Positions 1 to 10,899 are shown, numbered from the stretch's first letter. The stretch: 64,000 nt of DNA from Mycobacterium asiaticum (GCF_001673315.1 NZ_LZLQ01000038.1:1-64000), one strand, 5' to 3'. Translations and numbers: made by a program. The notes: generated from the letters alone by a model not told the origin.

Positions 1-63
1 TCGAACGCGCTGCTCAAAACGTTATCGAGTACCGGATAAAGGCGCCTGACCGTGGGTGAGGGG

Positions 64-340
64 TTGGCACCCTTGGCGCCAGGGTTGACACCGCCGGTGC
101 TGACGTTTGCCCAGCTCGCAGGGGGCTTGGCACCGTTGGCACCCCTTGGCACCCCTGGCGCGAAAACTCGCTACCTGAGAGTGCTGTACGAAGTCGCCCG
201 ATTCACTTCTCTAGCTAACTGTCTGACGACAGTTGAGAGGCTGCGGGGGAGTGCGACAGGGTGCCAAGGGTGCCAACGGTGCCAAGCCCAGGCTCACCTG
301 TCGTTATTGGGTGCCAACCCCCGGTGCCAAGGGTGCCCAA
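64..340. repeat. Cluster of TTGGCACC / GGTGCCAA inverted 8-bp repeats
   Basis: The left half carries TTGGCACC at 64-71, 127-134, 136-143 and 146-153, with variants at 73-80 and 85-92. The right half carries the exact reverse complement GGTGCCAA at 260-267, 269-276, 278-285, 310-317 and 323-330, with a one-base-longer variant at 332-340. All left copies point one way and all right copies the other, about a spacer of roughly 105 bp (154-259). No convincing gene lies in 1-403. The layout resembles iterons or a multi-site operator of a replication or immunity region in an integrated element; it could also fold into a long imperfect hairpin. The function is not known. Confidence 0.8.
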
Positions 341-475
341 CCTCTAAGCGAGGCGGTGCGGCGATGTCGTAGACGACCCTGACGCCGCCGCCGAGCCTCG
401 GCGGTGAACAGCGTCACCGACCCACAGCTCACCAGACGGCGACCCATGCCGGGCCAACCAATCGAGGCGACCGAG

Positions 476-760
476 ATGACGACCTACACCGAAACCACCG
501 AACCGACCGACGACCGGATCGACGCCGCGATCCTCACTGCGCTCACCGACGCGGGCTGCGACGACCTGCACCTCTGGGCTGCGATCAGGCGGCGGGTGCC
601 CGGCTCGCACGACCGCAAGGGCGAGCGGCTGATCGCGCTGTGGCACGCGGGCCGCGTGTACCTGATCAAGATCGCCGGTCGCAACTACGTCGGCCTCGGT
701 GACGCCGACGACATGCGCCTGGCTGCGGCCAACCGTGCCCGCGCGCCGCTCGTGCTGTGA
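476..760 (+). CDS. Small hypothetical protein of the mobile element
   Basis: I do not recognise this 94-aa protein. The ATG at 476 is preceded by GAGG at 464-467, eight bases upstream, so it is preferred over a GTG at 404 and an ATG at 446 in the same frame. The sequence is charged, with an aspartate-rich N-terminal part followed by a compact segment (LHLWAAIRRRVP, RVYLIKIAGRNYVGL) that looks like a small winged-helix-type fold of the kind common in actinobacteriophage genomes. It is followed 51 bp later by a phage-like HTH protein in the same direction, and both probably belong to the integrated element. Confidence 0.5.
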   Translation: MTTYTETTEPTDDRIDAAILTALTDAGCDDLHLWAAIRRRVPGSHDRKGERLIALWHAGRVYLIKIAGRNYVGLGDADDMRLAAANRARAPLVL

Positions 761-811
761 CTAACCCTGCTGTCCGATCAATGGCCGTCCGAACCGAACG
801 GAGAAACACCG

Positions 812-1402
812 ATGACCAATAACGCCGTGCGCCAGCCCGACGAGCGCAAGCGTGCGCTCGCAGCGGTAGAGCTGCGGGTACAGGGGCACACCTACGCGCA
901 TATCGCCGCGCAGCTCGGTTACGCCGACGAGTCCGGCGCTCGGCACGCCGTGCAGCGCAACCTCGACCGGCGCGAGGCCGAGTCGATTGACGAACTGCGG
1001 GCGGTGCACTCGGCTCGGCTTGAGTCGGTCCTGCTCGCGTTCTGGCCTGCCGCACAGGGCCGCGACACCGACGCGGCCAGGATCGTCCTGCGCACCCTCG
1101 ACAGCCTCGCCAAGCTCTACGGCCTCGACGCGGCCACCCGAGTCGCGGTCGGCCCGACAATCAGCGAGACCGAGTTCGCCAACGAGGCCGCGCGCCTGAT
1201 CGAGTCGATAGCCTCGCTCGGCGGAATCGATGACCTGCTGCGGTCGCTGCCGAACGGTGCCGGGCAGGCGGTGATCGACGCTCGCAGTGGAACGGCGGTG
1301 CCCGAGCCTAATAGCCCCGGCCACAGGCTCTATCGCGGAAGCGGGCCAAACAGTTCCGAAATCCACGTAGACGACGAATTCGAGCCGTGGTCGAACATCT
1401 GA
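812..1402 (+). CDS. Phage-type helix-turn-helix protein (terminase-small-subunit-like)
   Basis: This is a 196-aa protein. Residues about 10-50 form a Homeodomain-like helix-turn-helix (ALAAVELRVQGHTYAHIAAQ, then LGYADESGARHAV). A helical region follows (about 55-110) with RLESVLLAFWPAA and LRTLDSLAKLYGLD, a pattern I know from small HTH proteins upstream of terminase genes in actinobacteriophages and their relics. The C-terminal 80 residues are low in recognisable motifs. GGAG about ten bases before the ATG supports the start. It ends six bases before the stop of the opposite-strand nuclease-helicase gene. It may bind the element's DNA; no terminase large subunit is present. Confidence 0.6.
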   Translation: MTNNAVRQPDERKRALAAVELRVQGHTYAHIAAQLGYADESGARHAVQRNLDRREAESIDELRAVHSARLESVLLAFWPAAQGRDTDAARIVLRTLDSLAKLYGLDAATRVAVGPTISETEFANEAARLIESIASLGGIDDLLRSLPNGAGQAVIDARSGTAVPEPNSPGHRLYRGSGPNSSEIHVDDEFEPWSNI

Positions 1403-1407
1403 GACGT

Positions 1408-3940
<2,533 letters not shown>

Positions 3941-3948
<8 letters not shown>

Positions 3949-5623
3949 CGTCCTCGACTACCTCTGTCGGACCGTCGTCGTCACTCGGACGTTCTGCGAT
4001 CAGCGACTCTATGAACTGGATCTCATCCGCCTTGATGCCGTAGCGCTCGTAGAGGTCTTCATCTGTCCAGACACGATCCATTGGGAGAACCGGAACGAAT
4101 CGGTATGAATCACGCGTGATGTTCTGAGTAATCTTGCGCAGAGACACCAGGAAACGTACGAAGCGCGTGCGCATATAGGCGGCGAGGTTTCGCGCTTCGG
4201 TCTCGGACTTGCATACACCGATTACGAGGTATGTCTCGGTACATGCCGTCCCCGGCGCAGCCACAACGGGCTCCCCAAGAATTGTCACGTCATCTCGCCC
4301 GCTAGTCCCATGCGCCTTGACTAACAGAACTTTCCACTGGTCGATCCAGCTCTGGTTATTGGTGATGGCAGATCGCTCCATATAGGAGGTGACTTGGTTT
4401 CCGTAGACGAGTACAGGGTCTTTAATGCCCGCCGCCGTCGGTTTTCCGCGCTGATTCGTAAGACCGAAAGGTTTCCTAGCCGAAACTTGGTCGCCGAGAC
4501 TCGCCTCGGGCTGCTCGCCAACGCGAAAACTCGAGACACGGTCGAGGATGCGCACAGCCTCGTTACGCCGCACCAGGACGTCGTACGCGTCGAGGCTGCG
4601 CAGTGCAGGTTCTCCGATGACCTCGCTTCCGACCTTGGTCACCACCTCGCAATCGCCATTGTGGTCGCGACTCCACAGCCAATACGAGACACCTCCCCGA
4701 ATCTTCACACCAGGAAACACGTCGTATAGCTGCGGGTAATCGACGAGCTTCACGAAGTGGCGGTCGCCAAGCATGCGATCACGGAAGCTGTCGAGGCCCT
4801 TCCCGCCTGAGAACCAGCGCGATGGCGTAATCATCACGGCATACCGTGGTTCGAGCGAAAGCGCTCGCTCAACGAAGAGGTTGTATATCGGTGTCGCGGA
4901 GGCACCACCGCCGCCGCCGCCGTCGCCGAGCTGAAACGGTGGATTGCCCACGATTACGTCAAATTGCATGTCATCTCCGAACAGCTCGGCGATCCGAGCT
5001 TTGATGTCGTCGGTGTGTATGAACGTGTAAGCGTGCGTCTCTAGGCCCTGCTCACGGTCGAGTGCCTTCTGACTGGCACCGCAGTATTTGCACCTACCGT
5101 TGGTTCCTTTGGTGACCGGGTTGCCTTGCTCATCGGCTGTCTCGATGAATTCGGTGGCGCCGACCCACTCGTGTTGGCCTGGCTCAAACCAGATGTTGCC
5201 GTCCTCGATGTCGAAGGACGCGGCGATGGAGTGCTTTCCATTTGCCCACTTCGAGCAGTAGACGCTCCGGCGGGCGATCAGGCTGGTGAGGTTCGTAATA
5301 CCGATGCCGAAGACTTGTCTGGTCAGGATGTGATCGACGCGTTCCTTGAGGTCACTGATCTCGTCCTTTAGTCCGTCGGTCAGGCGTGACGTGATCTCGC
5401 GGAGGAAAACGCCGGATTTTGTGAATGGATCTAAGTAGGTCAGTGATTTGTTCGCCCAGATGTTTGCTCCATCGTTCTCGGCTGCCCATGCCTCCGCGAG
5501 CAGGTCGAGCATTTGGTTGGCGATTTCCGGCGGGGTAAATACCTCGTCATTCGACAGGTTCGCGATGCACGTCAGTACATCGGGGTTGCGGTTACGCAAC
5601 TTGAGGGCTGCTTGTTCACTCAT
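3941..5623 (-). CDS. Eco57I-like adenine-specific DNA methyltransferase
   Basis: This is a 560-aa protein. The family entry motif DEVFTPPEIANQML lies at about 26-39. An unusual SAM-binding motif I, LDPFTKSGVFL (64-74), replaces the common DPACGSG. The catalytic N6-adenine motif IV NPPF is at 227-230, followed by a glycine-rich run. C123 with CKYC at 178-181 suggests a small zinc site. The C-terminal half would be the target-recognition part. It is expected to methylate adenine in a short site to protect host DNA from the adjoining nuclease-helicase. It overlaps its upstream partner and its downstream neighbour by 8 bp each, forming one tight minus-strand operon. Confidence 0.85.
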
Positions 5624-6263
5624 CGAGGCTCCTTCCCGCCGCGATGTCCCTTACAGATAGAAAGCCGTGGTCCCTGGCGGGGGTGAAAATCTCATGCTTA
5701 CCAAGATCAGCGAAAAGTGTGTCGTCGGCGCCGAAGGACGACACTCTTGTCAGCGTGTCGAAGCGGAAGTCGCGACGGTGGTACTTCCCCTTACCGATAT
5801 ACGACCACTCTGGAAAAGTGATGGGCCGGGGGCGGATTTCTCGCGTCGTCATCGACAGTGCATCTCCGTGCACAATGTTGGCTTCCAGCACCTGCGCGGC
5901 AGCGCTGTACCACTCGCTGGCCGGACCGACGGCGAGATACTTGGCGATGACATCCAGCAAGTTCTGCCGACATTCGGCGACGTTGTCCTGCAAAAGTTCG
6001 ATGCCATAGATCGACATGAGAGCCAGAAGAGCTTCGTATCGCCTCTCGAAGTCGCTCCTGCCGTACCGGGCGTGGACTGTCGCTAATTTCCGCCTTAGAA
6101 CTGGGACCAGGAAGAATCCCGAACCGCACGCTGGCTCGAGGAACCGGGAATCGATCCGCTCCGATTCCCCCTTTACTAGATCAAGCATCGACTCGACCAT
6201 CCAAGAAGGCGTGAAGACCTCGCCGTGTTCGGCTACACGCTCCCTCGACCTCACAATGTCCAC
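5616..6263 (-). CDS. N6-DNA methyltransferase-fold protein without NPPY motif
   Basis: This is a 215-aa first gene of the restriction-modification-like operon, starting at GTG 6263. It has the HGEVFTPSWMVESMLD entry motif (13-28) and a canonical SAM-binding EPACGSGFFL (43-52), but no NPPY/F catalytic motif. After the Rossmann part there is a short block (FPEWSYIGKGKYHRRDF) and the protein ends. It could be a regulatory or SAM-binding partner of the 560-aa methyltransferase, which has a weak motif I but an intact NPPF. A truncated full-length enzyme is the alternative. The clean 8-bp overlap with the next gene argues against decay. Confidence 0.7.
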   Translation of the reverse strand: MDIVRSRERVAEHGEVFTPSWMVESMLDLVKGESERIDSRFLEPACGSGFFLVPVLRRKLATVHARYGRSDFERRYEALLALMSIYGIELLQDNVAECRQNLLDVIAKYLAVGPASEWYSAAAQVLEANIVHGDALSMTTREIRPRPITFPEWSYIGKGKYHRRDFRFDTLTRVSSFGADDTLFADLGKHEIFTPARDHGFLSVRDIAAGRSLDE

Positions 6264-6485
6264 AGTGCGAGCCTATAAGTTCGGACACCATCCGAAGGCG
6301 AAGCTGGCGGCGAGGCCGTCGAGCCCCGTCGAGCGCCGCGACGCCCAAGCGCGGGCGAAGTCGCTGGATAGGGCTGCCGGGTGAGTCGGCTCTTGAGCTT
6401 CTGGCAACAAGCAATGATGGAATCGCTGCCCGAACACCCGTTCGCCGTGTCCTAGCAGTGTCCTAAGACTCTCGATCACCCGCTA

Positions 6486-6551
6486 ACACGCATTAGACGT
6501 ATCGGTACGGAAACCCCATGCCGACGTGGACGTTTCGACACGCACTAGACG
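6486..6551. repeat. Pair of 14-bp direct repeats next to the att-like site
   Basis: ACACGCATTAGACG (6486-6499) and ACACGCACTAGACG (6538-6551) differ at one base and lie 52 bp apart in the same orientation, just before the att-like sequence. Paired direct repeats in this position are typical of integrase arm-type or excisionase binding sites; that role is inferred. The gap 6264-6485 holds no gene I can support. Confidence 0.55.
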
Positions 6552-6579
6552 CCCGTACACAAGCCAGCACACCCTGTTT

Positions 6580-6627
6580 CACACTGGCAGTGTGGGGGTC
6601 AGGGGTCCGAGTCCCCTTAGCTCCACC
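6580..6627 (+). other. Attachment-site remnant: tRNA/tmRNA 3'-end-like sequence
   Basis: A perfect 7-bp dyad CACACTG-G-CAGTGTG (6580-6594) is followed by a T-arm-like hairpin (AGGGG 6601-6605, loop TCCGAGT, CCCCT 6613-6617) and TAGCTCCACC (6618-6627), the usual 3' end of a tRNA or tmRNA. No matching 5' part of such a gene lies nearby. The loop has C where T55 is normally found. This is what remains when an element integrates into the 3' end of an RNA gene, and it marks the probable right boundary of the 1-6.6 kb element. Confidence 0.6.
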
Positions 6628-6666
6628 CTCTGACCTGCAAGCATCGTAAAATCCGAGGCGGGCTAC

Positions 6667-6972
6667 ATGACCGGCCCACCAGTTGGACTACGCCGAAGAG
6701 GACGCTCGGGTGTTCCGCAACGCGGTGGGTGGCCGGTGCGGTACCCGGCGTTTCGCACAATCTGGGACCGAGCGGTGGGCAAGGCCAAACTGGACCCTCC
6801 GCCCACGGCGCGCCATTTGCTGCACGCCTGCCCATCCTGGTTGATCGCCGCCGGGTTTCCGCTGATGACGGTGAGTCACCACCTCAGTCATGCGAGTGGG
6901 AAACTGACTGCCAACGTCTGCACCGACGTCGACACGAGTGCCCGTAAGGTCGCCGCCCGTGCGAATGACTGA
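6667..6972 (+). pseudogene. Decayed tyrosine integrase, C-terminal fragment
   Basis: About 100 codons remain readable, with the family pattern FRTIWDRAVGKAKLDPP, SWLIAAGFPLMTVSHHLSHAS and a late CTDVD. In active phage integrases the block before SWLIAAG reads HDLRHTCA; here it is RHLLHACP, so the catalytic His and Arg are replaced by Arg and Leu. The N-terminal domains are absent and the nucleophilic Tyr region is altered. It lies directly after the att-like sequence, as an integrase gene would. The fragment overlaps the start of the next gene by 8 bp. Confidence 0.7.
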
Positions 6973-7282
6973 CGACGACTCTGCTGACCTCGTCGGCCTG
7001 GCTAATTTGCTCGACAGAGTCGCTGGTGAGGCCCGGTCAGAGGGCGGCCTGGTGGAAGTCAAGGTCGACAGCCGAGGCCGGGTCACCGACGTGTGGCTCG
7101 ACGACCGCGTGTCTCGTGTCCCCGCGGATCAACTCGCCGAGGCAATTGCAGAGGTATGCGGTGCGGCGTTCAACGACCGGCTTGACCGCCTGGCCGAGGT
7201 GATCTCTGACTACGACCGCACACATGGTCTTGCTAACGGTGTGCTTGATCATCTGCACGCCGCTGTCGACCGGTTGCGATAG
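6965..7282 (+). CDS. YbaB/EbfC-like small protein of the secretion locus
   Basis: This is a 105-aa acidic protein starting at ATG 6965. The N-terminal helix (LVGLANLLDRVAGEA) leads into a beta-hairpin (GLVEVKVDSRGRVTDVWLD) and a C-terminal helix (LAEAIAEVCGAAFNDRL). This order of helix, hairpin with G-x-V-T-D-V-x-L, and helix is that of YbaB/EbfC-like proteins found beside type VII secretion substrates in mycobacteria, such as the EspL-type family. A chaperone or assembly role for the downstream secreted protein is inferred. It is the first gene of the plus-strand locus that continues with the amidase protein 113 bp further on. Confidence 0.6.
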   Translation: MTDDDSADLVGLANLLDRVAGEARSEGGLVEVKVDSRGRVTDVWLDDRVSRVPADQLAEAIAEVCGAAFNDRLDRLAEVISDYDRTHGLANGVLDHLHAAVDRLR

Positions 7283-7395
7283 TCGGCGGTCGGTAAACTC
7301 ACCGCGCATCGAGTCCCGCAAGGCAGCACGGACAGACCGCCGCCCGACATACGGTATGAGGGTTGCCGCCGGATTGATTGTCATGGGGAGGGGTT

Positions 7396-8661
7396 GTGGT
7401 CACCTTCGCGCAGTTGCGCGACGCTCAGCCCGCGCTATGGCAAACGGCCGCCGATGACCTCCTGGCGGTGGCCAAACAATCTGAGCGGACGGCGGGCAAT
7501 ATTCACGCCAACGGGGCGAAGAAGCTGGAAGAGCACTGGCCGGATCACACCGGCACCCTAGCTCGCAACGTGCTGGTTCAAACTGCGAACCGAATGGTCA
7601 ATACAGGCGTCCTGGCACGCGGCGCCACCACACCTTTGGATACGTTGCAGGACGCGGTGGAGATCGCCCAGCGGGAACTGGCGGCTGGTGTATCCGAGGC
7701 GACGGCTAAGGGCTTCTCGGTCGGTGACGACGGAAGGGTGAGTCTGCCGACGGCCAGCGTTGACCCCGTCGGCGACTTGATGACTGCGTTGAGATATCAG
7801 CAACGGATTGCCGATGCGGTGCAGGCCGCCACTCAGGCCGACCGGCTGTGTGCCGATGCCTTGAGCGCGGTGAGCCTCAACCCCGACGACGTCACCGTTG
7901 AGCAAGCGCAGAACGCGCAGAGCGCGGCAGTGCGCAAAGCTGTTGAAGAGATCCGCGATCAGCTCCCAGATGGCCTGCCGCCCGAAGAAGTCGGTAAGTG
8001 GTGGGCGGCTTTGACTCCGCAACAACAGCAGCAACTTCGTCTTGCTGCTCCCGTGGAGTTGTACGACCTGCCCGGCATACCCGCCGACGTCAAAGCTCAG
8101 CTGATCAACAACGGCAACGGATACAACCCCATCGAGGCGGTCAGGTGGGCGTACGCGAACGCCTCCAACGAGGGTCTCAACCGATTCCCCAACTACTGCG
8201 CACTATTCGTGTCCGAATCGCTGCGGGCAGGTGGTCTGTCAGAGGTGGAAGGCCGTTGGAGCAAAGAGGATTGGGCAAACTTAATACCTAACATGCCTAG
8301 TGTTCATATCCCCTTCACGGATCGAAATTTCGATGCGGACCAGTACCGATATACCAAGTCTTGGTACAACGCCGACGAGCAACGGAGCTTCCTAGTGAAT
8401 AGCGGAGCCGCTCCGGTTCCTGTCTCGCAGGCCCGTCCGGGCGATGTCATCTATTTCAACTGGAGCGATCCCGCCGCGCACAACGGTGAAGTCAGCCACC
8501 ACGCAGCAATCGTGTCGAGCGTCCTTCCTAACGGCGAAGTGCTCTACACCCAGCACACGCCGGGCGCGGTCAATTACAGCTTCCAAGACCGGCTCCCAAT
8601 AAGGCTTCAGGAACAAGACCCTCAAACCGTGGTCGTCATTCGCCCGGGGGGAGTGCAATGA
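7396..8661 (+). CDS. Type VII-style polymorphic-toxin-like protein with C-terminal Amidase_6 domain
   Basis: This is a 421-aa protein. The first 200 or so residues are helical, as in ESX-exported proteins, with no Sec signal peptide. From about 245 an Amidase_6-like domain is clear: YNPIEAVRWAYANA, a cysteine in PNYCALFVSE (C268), PGDVIYFNW, HHAAIV (H369) and QHTPGAVNYS, which give the Cys-His core expected of a papain-like amidase. The start is taken as GTG 7396 after GGGGAGGGG (7385-7393); TTG 7378 is the alternative. ATGA overlap with the membrane-protein gene implies translational coupling. The likely role is an exported peptidoglycan amidase or interbacterial toxin. Known: Amidase_6 family chemistry. 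Inferred: toxicity and export. Confidence 0.65.
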   Translation: MVTFAQLRDAQPALWQTAADDLLAVAKQSERTAGNIHANGAKKLEEHWPDHTGTLARNVLVQTANRMVNTGVLARGATTPLDTLQDAVEIAQRELAAGVSEATAKGFSVGDDGRVSLPTASVDPVGDLMTALRYQQRIADAVQAATQADRLCADALSAVSLNPDDVTVEQAQNAQSAAVRKAVEEIRDQLPDGLPPEEVGKWWAALTPQQQQQLRLAAPVELYDLPGIPADVKAQLINNGNGYNPIEAVRWAYANASNEGLNRFPNYCALFVSESLRAGGLSEVEGRWSKEDWANLIPNMPSVHIPFTDRNFDADQYRYTKSWYNADEQRSFLVNSGAAPVPVSQARPGDVIYFNWSDPAAHNGEVSHHAAIVSSVLPNGEVLYTQHTPGAVNYSFQDRLPIRLQEQDPQTVVVIRPGGVQ

Positions 8662-9077
8662 GCAGTCTCAGTGTTGTGAAACAGGCTCGATGGTGGTTCG
8701 TCGCTGCCGCGATACTGCTTGCCGGTTCGTTGGTGGCGCTGTACGTGGGTGCATGGCGAGTTGACGCGTGGGTACACCAGCTGGAGAGCAATCACTGCGC
8801 GACGCCCTGGCCGGCTGCGCCAAACCTCACCGCACCTGGGTGGGCGACCGTAGGACTTGTTATCCCGACCATGCTCTGCCTGGTGGCAGCTGCAGTGCTA
8901 GTCCTGATCGGAAAGCACCGCTGGTGGCTGAAAATTCTTGCGACGCTTGGTGTATTGGGTGTTCTGCTGGTGACGTTGTTTGTCCTGCTCGTCGGGTACA
9001 GCGACGCGACCTCCGGTGTTGATCGCTACACGGTGAGTGGCAGCGACGGGGGGCCGTTGTGTCCGGCTTCAGGATAA
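8658..9077 (+). CDS. Small three-helix membrane protein, candidate immunity protein (copy 1)
   Basis: This 139-aa protein has hydrophobic segments at about 12-30, 62-83 and 91-113, and basic-tryptophan motifs ARWWF and HRWWLK at the membrane edges. It overlaps the amidase stop by ATGA. A paralogue of the same design lies at 10896-11306 after the partial second amidase, but the two share only scattered residues, while the gene that follows each is nearly identical. That pattern, toxin end plus divergent membrane partner, fits a cognate immunity protein protecting against the amidase; this is inference. No enzymatic motif is visible. Confidence 0.55.
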   Translation: MSSLSVVKQARWWFVAAAILLAGSLVALYVGAWRVDAWVHQLESNHCATPWPAAPNLTAPGWATVGLVIPTMLCLVAAAVLVLIGKHRWWLKILATLGVLGVLLVTLFVLLVGYSDATSGVDRYTVSGSDGGPLCPASG

Positions 9078-9093
9078 CCGCTGAGGGGAGATC

Positions 9094-9481
9094 AAATGAG
9101 CGGTGGTGACTTCGTTCAAATTGCACCCACCGAAGTCAAGAACGCTGGGAGCACCATCGAGACCGAGGCAGCCACGGCACGCGCCGCGCTCGTCCCGCTA
9201 TTCGACTCGGCTCAACCTGCGGCCAGCGGGAATCCTGGCTTCGTCACCGGGCCGAAGTTGGTGGCTCTGGCGGACTCGCTGAAGCGCGAGATGGAGTCCA
9301 CAATCACAAGGTTGGCCGGAACTGGCAGCGCCATAGTCTCTTCGGCTCAAGCCATGTACAACGTCGACAACACCCACGGCATGGACATCGATGCCGACAA
9401 CGCGACCGGCCTAAGCCGTGTTGCTACTGCACTCAACGGGCTCGGGAAACCACCGCCGCAGTAGGTACTTCAAATTTCGAC
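9094..9481 (+). repeat. Near-identical 388-bp repeat, copy 1 (partner at 11324-11711)
   Basis: The segment containing the small secretion substrate and its 3' flank, ending in TAGGTACTTCAAATTTCGAC, occurs again at 11324-11711 with only a few base changes. Sequence upstream of each copy (the membrane-protein genes) is diverged. The right edge of this copy is exactly where the IS3-family element begins. Such near-identical ends around a variable middle suggest recent duplication or gene conversion. Confidence 0.85.
9096..9464 (+). CDS. EspC/WXG100-like small type VII secretion substrate (copy 1)
   Basis: This 122-aa protein has no signal peptide and consists of two predicted helical stretches (about 10-35 and 55-85) with a loop containing SGNPGFVTGPKL between them, then a Pro-rich tail. 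The size and fold suggest the EspC/WXG100 group of type VII substrates, though no clear WXG motif is present (GNPG sits at the turn). A GAGGGGA ribosome site precedes the ATG. It ends the first toxin-membrane-substrate unit. A second copy at 11326-11694 differs at only a handful of residues. Confidence 0.55.
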   Translation: MSGGDFVQIAPTEVKNAGSTIETEAATARAALVPLFDSAQPAASGNPGFVTGPKLVALADSLKREMESTITRLAGTGSAIVSSAQAMYNVDNTHGMDIDADNATGLSRVATALNGLGKPPPQ

Positions 9482-9513
9482 GGGTCTGCTGCAGGGATAG
9501 GTGACAGTTTCGG

Positions 9514-10373
9514 TTACGCGGCCTGGTGGGCCGGTGCGGTCATGATTGCTTCGAATTCGACGGGGGTCAACCGGCACAGACCGGCCTGTCGTCGGCGGCG
9601 GTGGTAGGTGCGTTCAATCCAGTGACGATCGCGAGCCGTAACTGCTCGCGGGTGTCCCAGCGGCGGCGGTCCAAGACGTTCTTTTGCAGCAGGCTGAAGA
9701 AGGACTCCATGGCCGCGTTGTCACCGGCCGCCCCGACACGGCCCATGGACCCGACCATGCCGTGACGGCCGAGTGCCCGCACGAATTTTCGGCTGCGAAA
9801 TTGCGACCCGCGGTCGCTGTGCAGCACGCAGCCGGCGACATCACCGCGCCGTGCCACCGCACTGTGGAGGGCCTGGGTGGCCAGTCGGGATTTCATCCGG
9901 GAGTCGATGCAGTAGCCGACGATCCGGGTGGAGAACACGTCCTTGATCGCGCACAGGTAGAGCTTGCCTTCGCCGGTGTGGTGTTCGGTAATGTCGGCCA
10001 GCCACAATTGGTTTGGCGCATCCGCGGTGAAATCGCGGCCCACCAGATCGTCGTGAACGGGTGGACCGACTTTGCCGTTCTTGCCGCGTTTACGCTTGCC
10101 GAACACACTCCACCAACCGTTGCTCGCACAGATCCGCCAGGCGGTGCGCTCGGCCATCGGGTGGCCGGCATCGCCGGCCTCGGCGACCAGGAAGCGGTAG
10201 CCGAACTCCGGATCATCGCGGTGAGCATCGAAGAGGGCGTTGGCCCGATACGCCTCGGCGTATTCGGCATCGGTGACCGGACTGGCTAGCCAGCGGTAGT
10301 AGGGCTGGCGGGCGAGCTTGAGTACCCGGCACGTCACCGCGACGGGAATCCCGTCGGCGGCGAGCTCTGTCAC
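9514..10373 (-). pseudogene. IS3-family transposase OrfB, frameshifted near its C-terminus
   Basis: This is an integrase-core transposase. The catalytic triad is visible: D in LWLADITEH, D in LHSDRGSQF, and E in NAAMESFFSLLQ. The readable frame runs 10373 to 9567, but after AIVT it goes out of register. Deleting one base near 9620 explains this, since the neighbouring frame continues with ERTYHRRRRQ, then LTPVEFEAI, to a stop at 9514-9516, which is the normal family ending. The catalytic core is whole, so residual activity cannot be excluded. The deletion may alternatively be a sequencing error. Confidence 0.75.
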
Positions 10374-10677
10374 GGGCGGGTAGAGCCTTTTCCCGGCAGG
10401 TTGGACTGCGACAGGTAGGCCGCCGCGCGGCGCAAGACTTCGTTTTCCTGCTCCAACAACCGGATTCGCTTCCGCGCTTCACGCAGCTCCGCCGATTCGC
10501 TGGTAGTTCTGCCTGGCTTAGCGCCGTCATCGACGGCCGCCTGGCGCATCCACTTCGACAGCGTTATCGGGTGCACCCCGAAGTCAGCGGCGATCTGCTC
10601 GATCGTCACACCGTCCTCACGGTTGCGCGCAACCGCACGACGTCATCGCGGAACTCACGGGGATAGGGTCTTGCCAC
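10370..10677 (-). pseudogene. IS3-family OrfA (helix-turn-helix), frameshifted
   Basis: The expected start is GTG 10677, reading ARPYPREFRDDVV, then the frame is lost around 10637. It resumes as VTIEQIAADFGVHPITLSKW (helix-turn-helix) and RLLEQENEVLRRAAAYLSQ (leucine-zipper-like coiled coil) down to 10370. One missing base between RDDVVR and NREDG accounts for the shift. A GTG inside the second part could start a 79-residue fragment. OrfA normally supplies DNA binding, and OrfAB is made by programmed frameshifting where it meets OrfB (about 10370). Confidence 0.7.
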
Positions 10678-10749
10678 AGTGACATCCTTCCAGCCCGCCC
10701 ACCCTGGGCAAGCGATCTCAGGTGTCACCTATTCGTGCAGCAGACCCGA

Positions 10750-10899
10750 GTGTCCGCTGTATTGCCTAATGGTGACGTGCTTTATAGCCAGCACACACCC
10801 GGCGCTGTTGACTACAGTCTTCAGGACCGAATGCCGATGCGGCTGCAGGACCAGGGAGACCAGAGTGTGACAATAGTTCGCCCCCAGGGGCCTCGGTGA
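10750..10899 (+). pseudogene. C-terminal remnant of a second Amidase_6 protein
   Basis: There are 49 in-frame codons from the IS edge to a TGA at 10897-10899. The protein reads as the end of the amidase domain (VLPNGDVLYSQHTP, GAVDYSLQDRMPMRLQ) and aligns clearly with the last 50 residues of the 421-aa protein at 7396-8661, with about half to two thirds of positions the same. The catalytic Cys and His would lie in the missing part. GTGA overlap with the next gene copies the ATGA coupling of the intact unit. It is either an IS-truncated gene or an orphan toxin-tip module of the kind seen in polymorphic toxin loci. Confidence 0.75.

Larger units (their letters stand above)
9481..10748 (-). mobile_element. 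IS3-family insertion sequence, inactive
   Basis: About 1.27 kb is bounded by imperfect terminal inverted repeats: CGGGTCTGCTGCAGGGATAG at the left and its near reverse complement at 10724-10748 (CTATTCGTGCAGCAGACCCG). It encodes the two overlapping reading frames of IS3 elements on the minus strand, with HTH-leucine-zipper OrfA and DDE OrfB. Both frames carry a one-base deletion relative to the expected protein. No clear short target duplication is visible. The left flank is the end of the first secretion-substrate repeat and the right flank is inside the coding frame of a second amidase, so insertion was accompanied by deletion or rearrangement. The exact ends could shift by one or two bases. 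Confidence 0.85.

Noticed and set aside
260..340. CRISPR array
   Set aside because: Repeats are 8 bp, imperfectly spaced and inverted relative to a second cluster; no unique spacers of constant length and no cas genes.
52..372. Open frame of about 106 codons across the repeat arrays
   Set aside because: It consists mainly of translated TTGGCACC/GGTGCCAA repeats, has low-complexity residues and no ribosome site; it is explained by the repeats.
6541..6640. Complete tRNA or tmRNA gene
   Set aside because: Only a T-arm and acceptor 3' end can be folded; no 5' acceptor half, anticodon arm or tag-peptide frame lies nearby.
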